This document shows, piece by piece, positions 28,951-38,887 of a stretch of DNA of 40,318 nucleotides (position 1 is the stretch's first letter; every line of letters begins with the position of its first letter). The stretch is from the NCBI GenBank assembly GCA_032718475.1, contig JAUCBJ010005024.1:1-40318 (forward strand). The letters run 5' to 3'. Both the position numbers and the translations under genes were made by a program. The stretch is from Nemertoderma westbladi. Taxonomy: Eukaryota; Xenacoelomorpha; Nemertodermatida; Nemertodermatidae. Below the pieces are notes generated by a model. The model was given only the letters and a program-made list of their open reading frames with translations, was not told the origin of the DNA and ran no database searches.

Positions 28951-29276
28951 CCGGTTGCCGGTATAACAGTTAAGGAAGAAAAGAAGAATCTCAAATATTA
29001 TTAATTAATCCATAAAAACTAATAATTTGGAGTAGTAAATTTACTACAAGTTTGCAAGTACAGCAGTACAGTATCGGTACAGGTCTAGTTCTGCATTACC
29101 CTGTTACCTGATTACGGCAGTTGCTGAGTTGTAGTCTTACACTACACTACACTGTACACTGCTACAGCCTGACAGCGGCCTACATATTCATATCTGCATA
29201 TCAACAATAACAATAGGGCCTAGGCTAGCAGCTAGTCAGCCAGTACACATACAGACATTCAACAACAAACTGTACA

Positions 29277-29354
29277 ATGGCCACCGCTCTGCCGCTAGCG
29301 GTATCGGGGAAATACTGAAATAGGCTTGCCAGTCCTGTAGTAGAGCTGTCCTTG
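29277..29354 (-). repeat. Terminal inverted repeat, right
   Basis: Complement of the left TIR with about 15 extra bases inside it. It contains CCGCTAGCGG next to CCCCGATACC in the minus reading. It is followed by the GATACTAC duplication. Confidence 0.9.
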
Positions 29355-29863
29355 GATACTACACTACACTACACAACACACTGCTGCACTGCTACACGTT
29401 CTCTTGCTATCTACCGTATCTACCGCGTGTAAAATATCGATGGACAGGGACACTCTCACTGTCAGACTGTCTCAATTAATTAAAGCTACCTTGTTACCTA
29501 CTTTCGAAAAGTTTTAATGTTAGTTCAGTTTTCAGTAGTTTAGCCAAAGGCTGAAAGATTAAATATTTAAATGTTAATGTTTCTAGCCCTAGCTGTACAG
29601 TACAGCAGAAATAAAGATATGCTTTTATCTGTCAGTACACACCTATCTACCACAGTTAGACAGTTAGCAGGTTAGTGAGTTAGGTACAGAGGTACTGTAG
29701 GTCATTTTTAGCCATCAGCGTCAGGCCGTCTGTCCATGATAAATTAATTACTTAAATTTTAAATTGAAAATTCGTAAATCTATAAATTATGAAATTAATT
29801 GGACCTATGATTGATTCAGTGATTATGAGCGATTGGCGAACGATAACCATACTTTATTTTTTT
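29355..29863. other. Intergenic sequence, no gene seen
   Basis: The first eight bases are the right target duplication. The rest is AT-rich with many ACTACACTACAC and GTACAG words and no significant open frame. Confidence 0.6.
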
Positions 29864-30401
29864 TTAATAAATAAATAAATTTTGAAAAACTCCAATACCC
29901 ATTAAATCTACAACTGCGTATTTACGCATGGTGTACGCAGGTTTTGTTTTAATAAACGCGGCAAATTCGCATTCCGCATAAAAAACGCAAGCGTCCCGCA
30001 TGCGGCTGTCATACTGGGTGCGGATGACTGACGTCTTTAAGTGGCCCCACATCGACTCTATACGTTGAGTGTGAGTGCCAGTCGCACTCACCCACTCTAC
30101 CGAATGGTTGACGGTTTCGTGTATGTAGGTCCCTGTTCCATTGGTGGCAGACAAAAAAAGGGTTAGTGGCGTTTGTTATGTCAACATTCACACCGCAATA
30201 CGCAGGCCATTCGTCGGACTGTATCTTGGTTCCACCGGCGACATGTTTCTCCAAAATAGGGCAGAGGGTGTCTGCATCACGATGCAAATTTTGATGTAGA
30301 GTTCGGGGGAGAAGCTCCACGCTTTGTGCAAACTCAATAGCGCGCTCCTCAGTCTCGATATGTTTCCCTACTAGGATCGGCATGCTGCATTGCAGCTGCA
30401 T
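29864..30401 (-). pseudogene. Merlin/IS1595-like transposase remnant
   Basis: Two overlapping minus-strand frames join into one protein fragment: PILEKHVAGGTKIQSDEWPA with an Asp in SDEW, then, after a frameshift near 30150, GTYIHETVNHSVEW, ATGTHTQRIESMWGHLK with the Glu of the DDE triad in RIESMW. The GTxIxSDxW and VNHS...GTHTxxIExxW signatures belong to the IS1595/ISXO2 family, to which eukaryotic Merlin transposons are related. The N-terminal part, with the first Asp, is cut off at 30401 where the LINE fragment begins. No terminal repeats were found. It is broken and not functional. Confidence 0.7.
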
Positions 30402-30403
30402 TT

Positions 30404-31462
30404 TTAAGAATGCTGTGCCGGCTTGTCAACAAAATTGCACCGCCACAACTCCCTATCACCCATGACATTTGCTAGATCATCCGCATCTTTAAGGCCAGTG
30501 TCCTTTAAGATGCGTCTCAAGAAAGTCATGGGCTGTCCACCATGCTTATTCACTCCATGAGGCTGCCAAAGTACAAGATTATGCACAGGCTGGTCCTCAC
30601 GGCGAAAGCAATGTCCTGCAAAGCGGAGGCGATTTTGTTCTAGTGTCAAGCTTGGGGGAGCCAATGAGACACCTCCAATGTTATATAGTGTCTGGTTGGA
30701 GATGTGTGCATTGTACTTGACACAATGTACCCGGCGTAGCATTCTTGTGAATGTGCCATCCAGAGATTTGGTGTCCTCAGCAGTTAGAGCCCAGCATGGA
30801 CTCCCGTAGAGGAGTACTGGAACTACTGCTGCTCTAAATAATCGGACCTTAAGTTTCCGATTAATTCTAGGTGACTTCCAAATCCTGGAAAGCCTATTCA
30901 AGGCTGCCCATGCCTTTCCCTTACGTATTCGAAGGTCCTCATCTGACTTCCGGATCCATGATCCCAGGTAACAGAAGTCGTCCACATGCTCAAGCATACC
31001 ATCCTTTGAGCTTATGCTCATCCGATCAGAGACTTGCTGAGGACTTTCAAAGTTAACTGTCAGAATTTTGGTCTTTCTGGAGTTAATAAAAAGACCAACA
31101 CTAGAAGCAGCATGTTCTAATGAGCTGAGGAGCCGCTGGGCTCCCTCTAATGATTCTGAGAGTACTCCTAAGTCATCAGCAAAGTCTAGATCAGTTAGGT
31201 ACTTGGCAGGATTTCCTCGACTTCTGGAGCCAGTAGGTGGAGTTATCATCACCCCATCTTCATTATGATGATCTAAGGACATGCGTAGAACATAGTCAAC
31301 CACAATAATGAACAAGAATGGTGCAAGTGTGTCTCCTTGGAGGACGCCCCATAACACTTCAAATGGTTCTGTGTCACCGTCAACAGTAGACACAAATGTT
31401 GTCGAACCATCGTATACTGATCTGATATGTTTCCCAATCTCAATGAAATTTAATTCAGCCAT
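30404..31462 (-). pseudogene. 5'-truncated LINE reverse transcriptase (family A, copy 1)
   Basis: 352 codons open on the minus strand. It begins inside the reverse transcriptase: GVLQGDTLAPFLF, then TDLDFADDLGVLSE with the FADD catalytic site, SSVGLFINSRKTKIL, FCYLGSWIRKS, VVPVLLYGSPCWALT and a C-terminal LRFAGHCFRREDQPV-type segment. The endonuclease and the first half of the polymerase are missing. It shares this layout with 36293-37125 at clear amino-acid similarity, so both are copies of one non-LTR family. I cannot fix the clade. Its 3' end abuts the Merlin-like remnant at about 30402. Confidence 0.88.
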
Positions 31463-31599
31463 GACAGTACACGAGTACAGTATACTAACAGTAGGCCAGT
31501 AAGTAACAGTACAGCAGTAGGCCTAACAATACTGCTATACCGGTACCGGTAACAATTTTTATCAGTTTCTATCTGATTTCATGATTGTTTGGCTAGTGT

Positions 31600-32500
31600 C
31601 GTTCAAACGTACTAATACCCTTAAGGTGGTGGTGTGGTGGGTAAGAACTGTCTTGGATGCGACTGTTGTGGATCGTGGATTCATAGCAAGTGCCTCGGGC
31701 TCGTTGCCTCGGATATTCCTATCTTCGGAAAAAAGTAAAAACTGCAAAATAATATGCAACACCTGTGAATCGCGAGGTGCCGTCAGTTTGACAACGAATG
31801 CTGCAAAAATGATGGTTCCGTTTCAAATTCTGAATCGCTAATATCAGTCATCGCCAAACTGGAAGATAAAATAACAAAGGATTTCAGTTTGTTGAGATCC
31901 GAAATCGATAATCTTAGAGATCCATCTAGAGAAGATCCGACTGAGGAGGCCTGGACAAAGGTTAGACATCGGAATAGTAAATCCCGGCCGGTGTCGCCAG
32001 CGGTTCAAATGACTGCGGAGGATGTGGATCGCGAGGTTCAAGAACAGCGAAAACCGGAGTATAATATAGTTGTTCGAGGTTTAGAGGTAGCCCTATCAAC
32101 CGATGATTCTGGGACGGAAAAGATTTCTGCTCTGTTGGAGTCTGAATTCGATCAGAAAGATGTAGTAGCATCAGTATTATCAAACCTACCGCCAAGGGAT
32201 GGTAAGCCTGCGCGTGTCATAGTCTGCCTCTCGAACATGGATTCCAAGAATCATATTATGGCTAAAAAGAAAAAACTCCGAAATTCGACCGCGTATACTG
32301 GCGTTTACATCGACAACGACCTTACCCGACTTCAGGCCGAGCAGCACTTCCTTAAACGAGAAGCTATGCGTAACGAACGACAATTCAGATCAAAAGGAAC
32401 CCGCTCATCTAGCACAAATCTGCCACGGAGCCCACAACCGAAATCTATTGGCACACATATTGAAGTCGATCCAACCTCTCCCTCTTCGGAAAACGCTTAA
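31600..32500 (+). pseudogene. CR1-like LINE ORF1 remnant
   Basis: Plus strand. At 31640-31790 two frames together read like a PHD-type zinc region: GKNCLGCDCCGSWIHSKCL, then a frame break, then NCKIICNTC. From about 31806 an open frame runs through SLISVIAKLEDKITKDFSLL, a coiled-coil-like segment, to 32500 (the last ATG-started part, from 31889, is 203 aa), including YNIVVRGLE, DGKPARVIVCL and AYTGVYIDNDLTRLQAEQ. These are typical of the RNA-binding part of LINE ORF1 proteins. It would bind the element's RNA. Broken by at least one frameshift. Confidence 0.72.
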
Positions 32501-32539
32501 ACGGAGGAAAACAACCCTGTAAAGATCCGTTTACTGAAT

Positions 32540-34897
32540 GCTGCCTAATCACCGCGCGATCCCTTAACAATAAACTCAATAACCTCGAACTATTTTTAGA
32601 ATCTAACGATTACGGGATAGTTGGTATTACAGAGTCTTGGCTAAATGATACAACCACTGACAAGATGATTAGTAACAACGGCGAATATCGAGTATTTCGT
32701 AACGATCGCGCCACTCGGGGTGGCGGTGTTACTGTACTCGTCCGATCTGATATAAAATGTTTCCAATGTAAATTGCCAGCTCGTTTTGAAAATACTGAAA
32801 TTTTAGCTGTTGATTTGTTAGGAAGTTCCCCAAGTCGTGTTATATGTGTATATCGGTCAGGAACTATCGCTACTATAGATTCGGATAAACTTCTAACTGA
32901 GTGCCTATCTCTCCTTTGTGAATTCAATACGCCATGTGTTGTTACCGGTGATTTTAATTTACCTGAATATGATTGGTTGAACATTTCACATCCTATGAAT
33001 GCAACCTACAAATTATTTGATTAATTATTTTAGATTTAGATTTAGATTTAATTATTTGATTATATCAAATTATTTTGTTTTATGGATAATGGTTTAACCC
33101 AGTCGCAGTTAAAACCCTCCCGCGATAATAACATTCTAGATCTTAAGTTTTTTCCAGTGAGGATATGTTTGTTTCTAATGTAGATGTTACTGATAATTTT
33201 AGTACTAGTGACCATGCATCTGTAATTTTTAATATTTTATATGCTGATCTAGCCCTACATCTGATGAAAACATAGGTTTTTATGATTTTAAGAATGGTAA
33301 TTTCAGTCAATTTTCTAGTTATATGGAAAGTATTGATTGGCACAGATTATTTGAGGAGTGCATTTCGGTTAATGATTTTTGGGATCTATTTAGTGCCACA
33401 GTCCGTACAGGAATTGAGCGATTTGTACCCTTTAAAAATATTGTGACAACGGGCAAGAAGAAGGTTTTCCCTGAGTTTGTTCGTCTATTACAACGAAAGA
33501 AAAAACGTTTATGGCGGCGACGTCATACAGTTAACGGCAGTTCAGTTAACTGTCTACCTTCAATTTGGTTAACAGCATACGTAGTTCCTATTTACAAAAA
33601 GGATGATGCTTCCAATCCTTATAACTACAGACCTGTTTCTTTGGCATGCATTGCCTGTAATGTTATGGAAATGTGCATTAAGGACAAACAACTTGATTAC
33701 TTATATTCTCATAAACTTATATCCAAATCCACGGTCTACCTGTACTCAATTGTTACAATGTACTAATGATTGGTGCAATATATTAGATAAACGACAGAGC
33801 ATTAACACAATTTATATTGACTTCGCGAAAGCCTTCGATTCTGTTGTACATAAGAAATTACTTGCCAAACTATCTGCCTTTGGTATATCTGGAGATTTGC
33901 TACTATGGCTAACTGCATTTTTATCGGATCGTAGCCAACGTGTTGTGGTTGGGAATAGTTTTTCCGATGTATTTTATCTGGTACCCCTCAAGGTAGCGTT
34001 CTTGGTCCACTTTTGTTTGTCCTCTTTATAAATGACCTACCGGATGTAATTAATGATATTGTATCTTGCAAATTGTTTGCCGACGATGTTAAGCTGTACG
34101 CGCGTTCCTCAGATCGACTTTCACTCGCGGAATCGTTATTAGCTTTGGAAAAGTGGGCTGATGTATGGCAACTTAAAAATGCAGGTCAGAAATGTAGCGT
34201 GCTTTGCATCGGTTCGGCAGATAGCAACGATACACAGTACATGTTAGGCGGTAAATATTTAAAAGTTGATACTTCCTGTAGAGAACTTGGCATTACAGTG
34301 TGCAGTACTCTAAATTTTGACGTTTATTGTCGCGAACAAGCTGCCAAAGCATTAAAAATGACAAATTTGATTTTTAAATGTTTCTAAACAAACAATCGTA
34401 CTGCCTTAATTACTGCTTTTAAATCTTATGTACGTCTACTTTTAGAATATTGTACTCCCATATGGTCTCCATTTCATTTAGGTAGTATAGACTTACTTGA
34501 GAGATATTTTTCACGTCGTCTTTTTAAACGTTGTGATTTGGATTGTACAGTAAGCTATCTAGATCGAATTAAACTTTTACATCTTCAACCACTGGAAGTG
34601 CGCCGTATTATTTTTGACCTAAAGATGACTTTCGCTTTTTTTAACAATGAAGTCGACCTAAACTTCTCTGACTTTTTTGCCCTAGCGCCCAGGGCCGGGT
34701 TAAGAGGAAATGGTCGTAAACTGTTTCATCATCAATCTCGCCTTCAAATCTGCAAAAATATTTTCTCCCACAGAGTGGTGTGGAGTTCGCTTGCAGCTGA
34801 AGTTGTAACTTCAACTAATAAATTATTATTTTCGCGCATGATTAAAGAAATTGACCCTCTTTCTTTTTGTAATTTTAATCGCAATATGATAGAGTGA
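32540..34897 (+). pseudogene. CR1/Jockey-like LINE ORF2 (endonuclease and reverse transcriptase), decayed
   Basis: Plus strand in several frames. The APE-type endonuclease starts at about 32547: TARSLNNKLNNLELF, YGIVGITESWL, RGGGVTVLV, VVTGDFNLPEYDWL, stop at 33022. Its end (GLTQSQLKPSR, TSDHASVIF) continues after a short local duplication of TTAGATTTAGATT. The reverse transcriptase follows: LTAYVVPIYKKDDASNPYNY, then after a frameshift NTIYIDFAKAFDSVVHKKLL, another shift, QGSVLGPLLF-like sequence, then LFINDLPDVI, KLFADDVKLYA. After a stop at 34387 the thumb region reads YVRLLLEYCTPIWSPFHLG and LQPLEVRRIIFDLKM, ending at 34897. At least four disabling changes. It is oriented opposite to the two family A LINE copies. 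Confidence 0.88.
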
Positions 34898-35545
34898 TAT
34901 TTTTATTTCCGTGTTCTACTGTATATTTATATTTTGTAATATATTTTTTTTAAATATTTATACTATATTTTAATCTGCGGTATCGTTTGATTCGATCTGA
35001 TATTTATTTTTTTGTTTTATTTCCTTGTACTACTGTATATTTATTTTTATCTTTTGTAATATATGTAAATATTTATACTGTATATTTTTATCTACGCTAT
35101 CGTTAGATTCGATCTGATATTTTTATTTCCGTGTTCTACTGTATACTTATTAGGTTTTTTATATATGATTTTATCCGCTATAATCCTAGTTATTTTATTT
35201 CACTGTTCTACTGTATGTTTTTTTCATCAGCACTACTGTCGACTGTTATTTACTTTAAGATTATTTAAATTACCATTTAATAGGCCTATGTTTTTATCAG
35301 CCCTCTGTATACTATTGATTTTTAAATTACCATTGGATATACTGTATATTTTAATTAGATGCATTGGTCACTTTCTTTCTGATAATTCCGTTTGGTGTCT
35401 GTTTTTATTTTATTTTCTTCTGTGTCTGCTTAGCAACTGTGAGTGTACCTGGTTTTTACCGTAAGTGTACCTAGTTGTTTTTCTCCGGTGACAATTTTAT
35501 TTCATTTTATAATATTTCACTGTGTTAATAATAAATAATAAAATG
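34894..35545 (+). repeat. 3' UTR of the CR1-like LINE with internal repeats
   Basis: AT-rich tail after the LINE ORF2 stop. About two and a half copies of a unit of about 110-120 bp, each starting TCTGATATTTTTATTTCC and carrying TTCTACTGTATA, lie at 34893-35155. Short plus-strand frames are low-complexity. The likely 3' end is the AATAATAAATAATAAAA stretch at about 35527-35543. Confidence 0.6.
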
Positions 35546-35563
35546 GAGCGGAAAAAAAGAATT

Positions 35564-35637
35564 CGCCACCAGCGGGGATCGAACCCGCGTCTCTCGATAA
35601 ACGTTCAGGTATGCTAACCACTACACCACGGAATATT
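35564..35637 (-). tRNA. tRNA-like sequence (pseudo-tRNA or SINE head)
   Basis: The minus strand reads GTGGTGTAGTGGTTAGCATA (A box, D arm) and GCGGGTTCGATCCCCGC (B box, perfect T arm), followed by GGTGGCGAATTC and a TTTTTTT pol III stop at 35558-35552. The acceptor stem does not pair (TATTCCG against TGGTGGC) and the anticodon loop lacks the usual U33, so no amino acid can be assigned. It resembles the sequence at 7818-7901, which suggests a tRNA-derived repeat family. Confidence 0.5.
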
Positions 35638-35645
35638 CTGGAATA

Positions 35646-36112
35646 CTTTGCAATATTAAATTGACATCAAACGAGTAGTCAAACAAATCAATAGGACCTA
35701 AATAATAATGTATACAAATTGTGTGTATGTATGAAATAGATTAAATGGCCTGCTGGTAGCAGCGGAAGCAAATACCTGCAACCTGCCATTTTTGAACGAC
35801 GATATCTCAGCTATTTATCAACGAAACTAATAGTTATATTTACATATTTAGAATCGTTGCAACGATAGCTTTTCCATTGGTACGAACAAATCACACAAGG
35901 ACGAAGAATATCTACGTTGCGACTGCGGTGCAATATCTACAAAATTATTAATTAATTAATTATTTTAATACAGTAATTATAATAATACATAGGGGGCCTA
36001 TTGTACAACAAATAAAATACTTTATTTACCTTTTCGCGCCTCGATCTGACTTATTTACCTACCTCGCTGCGCTCGGTTGGTTAATATCAGATCTCGGGAC
36101 TAGGGATCGACC
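35646..36112. other. Intergenic, no gene seen
   Basis: AT-rich, no significant open frame. ATCTCAGCTATTTATCAACG and the CTCGCTGCGCTCGGTTG word near 36062 stand out in composition but match nothing I recognise. Confidence 0.5.
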
Positions 36113-36246
36113 GAATTATTCGGTTCGGTACCGAATTATTCGGATCGGTACCGAATTATTCGGTTCGGTACCGAATTTTGCCGAATATGGCATATTCGGT
36201 TCCGGCCGAATTTTAAAATTTGAATTACCGAATATTCGGCACAAAT
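36113..36246. mobile_element. Palindrome-rich MITE-like patch (TTCGGTACCGAA)
   Basis: About 130 bases of three near-tandem CGGTACCGAATTATTCGG units followed by a mirrored half with CCGAATATGGCATATTCGG and CCGAATATTCGG. Strongly self-complementary, beginning at CTAGGGATCGACC. Same style as the insert at 23067-23181. No coding capacity. Confidence 0.55.
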
Positions 36247-36292
36247 TGCAAATTACTGTACTACGGTAGATGATGATGATGATCGGCTTGCA

Positions 36293-37125
36293 CTAGGGTG
36301 CAGTGCCGGCGGCCCCAGAAACATAGCGCCCCCAGATCTTGCGGTCAGCCATACAATTTCCTAATTCATTCCTGTTCTCAAGTCCTGTGTCCTTGAGCAG
36401 GCGTTTGAGGAAAGTCATTGGCTGTCCACCACGTCTATTCTCGCCAGCAGGCTGCCACAGCACAAGGTTGTGTACAGGTTGATCCTGCCGGCGGAAACAG
36501 TGCCCAGCAAGCATTAGGCGGCGTTGCAGGGTGATGCTAGGTCTTGGCAATGAGATGTTACCATATTTATATAACACCTCATATGCTATGTTGTGCACCC
36601 GGCGAAGCATCCTGGTGTATGTGCCATCCAAGGACCTGCTGTCTTCAGCAGTTAGAGCCCAGCATGGGCTGTCATAGAGCAGCACAGGCTCCACTGCTGC
36701 ACGGAAAAGGCGTACCTTTAAAGAGCATGAGATATCAGAGCTCTTCCAGATCCTGGATAGCTTGTGGATGGCGGACCAGGCTTTCCCTTTGCGAATTTGG
36801 AGATCTTCAGCAGACCTCCGAACCCATGATCCAAGGTAGCAGAAGTCGTTCACATGACTTACCAGTCCATCCAGCGATTGAATGTTATCCCGATCAATTT
36901 TCTGCTGATCTGAATCCATGTTTACTGTCAGAATTTTGGTCTTTGTGCTATTCACAAAGAGGCCAACACTAGATGCAGCCTCCTCTAAGCTAGATAGCAG
37001 CTTCTGTGCTCCTTCTAATGTCTCTGACAGTAAACCAAGGTCATCTGCAAAGTCAAGGTCGGTTAGATGTTCTGCTGGGGAACCACGTCTACGGCTACCT
37101 GATGGTGGAGATATTTCCACCCCAC
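36293..37125 (-). pseudogene. 5'-truncated LINE reverse transcriptase (family A, copy 2)
   Basis: Minus-strand open frame. LINE similarity starts at about 37125 with GVEISPPSGSRRRGSP and runs through LTDLDFADDLGLLSE (catalytic FADD), SSVGLFVNSTKTKIL, FCYLGSWVRRS, VEPVLLYDSPCWALT and LMLAGHCFRRQDQPVHNLVL to the stop at 36293. The nine codons before it, up to the ATG at 37150, look like host sequence and not LINE. Compared with copy 1 it starts about 95 residues later and has lost a short segment after MLRRVHN. The 3' end carries ATC repeats (GATGATGATGAT on the plus strand, 36269-36281). Confidence 0.88.
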
Positions 37126-37150
37126 TACGGTAGAAGCAACATGCTGACAT

Positions 37151-38620
37151 CAGAACATGGCCTGATAAGACAGATTTTATAATATCTGACCTGAATATGT
37201 AAAATATGATTAAGGCTTAAACTGTTAGGCGAAGTAGCAGTAGGCCTACCGACTGACCGAGTTCAAATCCCACTTGCCGACATACTTTTTTGTAATGACA
37301 TTTTTAGCACTCAATCGGCAGATCGGGACAAAATTTGAATTATATCCTTAAATTTGGTATGCCTATAAACCAATATAGGATTGCATTGATTTTATTTTTT
37401 TGGCGAAAAAAGTAAATTAAAATATTTTCCTTGGTGGAATTTCTTAAATTTTATTACATAGGCCTATATTGAAATAGCATCCAAGTAGACAAGGTATGCA
37501 AGTAATTTGAGCAAATCCATTCACACACTCAAAAGTTATTGCAAATTTAGTGCAGTAGTTTCTGCAAGGCGAACTACAAAACGTAACTCAATATCGAATA
37601 TCCAATATTTGGTTTACAGGTTTATGTAGTTAAACACTTATACTGACTTAAGCGGCTCTCAGTTACTTAATAAAGATTCAAGAACACTAAACTATTTAAC
37701 ATTGAATAAGACAGAATCAGGATTTGAAGAGTACAATAATTGAAATCGCAGTAACTATGGAAGCAATATAGGCCTACTGATATAGTAAAATACTACAGTT
37801 CTATTTACATTGGGAAAAAAATTCTAGCTCACCCAGCAAGGAGGAGGGAGGTGAAACTATCTCTGTTTCAAATTTCATGCAATCTCATTACGATTTGTAG
37901 AAAAATCGGTTGAACTCATTAAATAAAATATCTCAAGTATAGTTTAGTAATCAAAATAATATTCTGCATTATTTAACCGTGCAATTAATAATAATTAATT
38001 TTACTAATAGAGAACTAAAAGACTAATGACACTAAATATGAAAATAGCAAGGTAATCAAATCGTCCCACTTATGAGTTATTGGCAAAGGATTATCCAATA
38101 TCCAACACGATCGACGCGAGTCTGCTTCCATGTACCGGAACACGGTTCGCACAAACCCAGGGATCTGATCCGATCTTTCTCGGAACAGTACGGTGGCGGG
38201 AAATTTGAAAAATATCACAATAATTTTATTTACCGTATTTATTTATACGGTGTCATTGTCATATTATTCTGTATCCTGTATCATTAGGCTATCGGTCTAA
38301 CTTACCACTGTACCACAGTACTGCAACTGCTGTACCTGCTTGCTGCTGGTATTAAGTCAGTAAGTTGTTTTAGCCTGAAGAAAGACCCCGTAAGCAAGGG
38401 ATCGGGTCATATACTTTGGGGACCGACCTTTTCAACCGTTTCTAATGCGTAAGCGTACCGATACCTACTGTATTGCTTGACTGCCTGATTTTTTTGGTTA
38501 TACTATGATGTGGTGACTATGACTGTATGACTATTGCAGTATTTGGTATTGACCATCTGACTGTCTGACCATGTGACTACTTAGGGCCTACTGTCTAACC
38601 GTGCCGTGACCATATGGATT
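37151..38620. other. Intergenic, no gene seen
   Basis: Mostly AT-rich sequence with TAGGCCTA words. At about 37255-37295 GAGTTCAAATCCCAC followed by ACTTTTTTG resembles a pol III B box and terminator, but no tRNA fold was found. The open frames of about 70 codons at 38015-38287 on both strands show no family features. Confidence 0.5.
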
Positions 38621-38770
38621 CTTTCAATTGTTAAAGTGATCGTATTTTGTTTTGGTTAGAAAAGCCCGCCTCTGTCTGCTCTTTTCCCTCAATTGGTAAA
38701 GTGGCCGTTTATTGTTTTGGTTAGAAAAGCCTGCTTCTGTAACCTGCTCCTTTCCCTCAATTGGTAAGCC
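38621..38770. repeat. Tandem duplication upstream of the aspartylglucosaminidase gene
   Basis: Two copies of a unit of about 67-69 bp, starting TCAATTG at about 38625 and 38690 and sharing TTTTGGTTAGAAAAGCC, plus a third partial copy TCAATTGGTAAG at 38757. It lies 120-260 bp before the ATG, so it may belong to the promoter. Confidence 0.7.
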
Positions 38771-38887
38771 AGTAAGCTGACCGACAGACCGATACTAGTA
38801 GGCTACATAGATATATACTGATATATAGTACTGTATAGTACGGTACAATCAATAGGACCTACGCTGACGCTAGACGCTACTGCAATA

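Larger units (their letters stand above)
27115..29354 (-). mobile_element. P-superfamily DNA transposon, internally deleted, 2.24 kb
   Basis: The ends are inverted repeats of about 60-75 bp beginning CAAGGACAGCTCTACTACAG (left 27115-27177, right 29277-29354, with a small gap), flanked by the 8-bp duplication GATACTAC. Inside, on the minus strand, is a decayed transposase with a THAP-like start and P-type C-terminal motifs. About half of the usual transposase is missing. It lies about 200 bp upstream of the Sp start codon. Confidence 0.85.

Noticed and set aside
31889-34897. Intact host gene with endonuclease domain
   Set aside because: The order ORF1, APE endonuclease, reverse transcriptase, with stops and frameshifts and a LINE-type 3' tail, marks a dead LINE.
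37255-37295. tRNA gene suggested by GTTCAAATCCC and a T run
   Set aside because: No matching T stem, D arm or acceptor stem could be found around the B-box-like word.
38015-38287. Short overlapping frames on both strands before the AGA gene
   Set aside because: About 70 codons each, no domain, no conserved context, and composition like the surrounding intergenic DNA.
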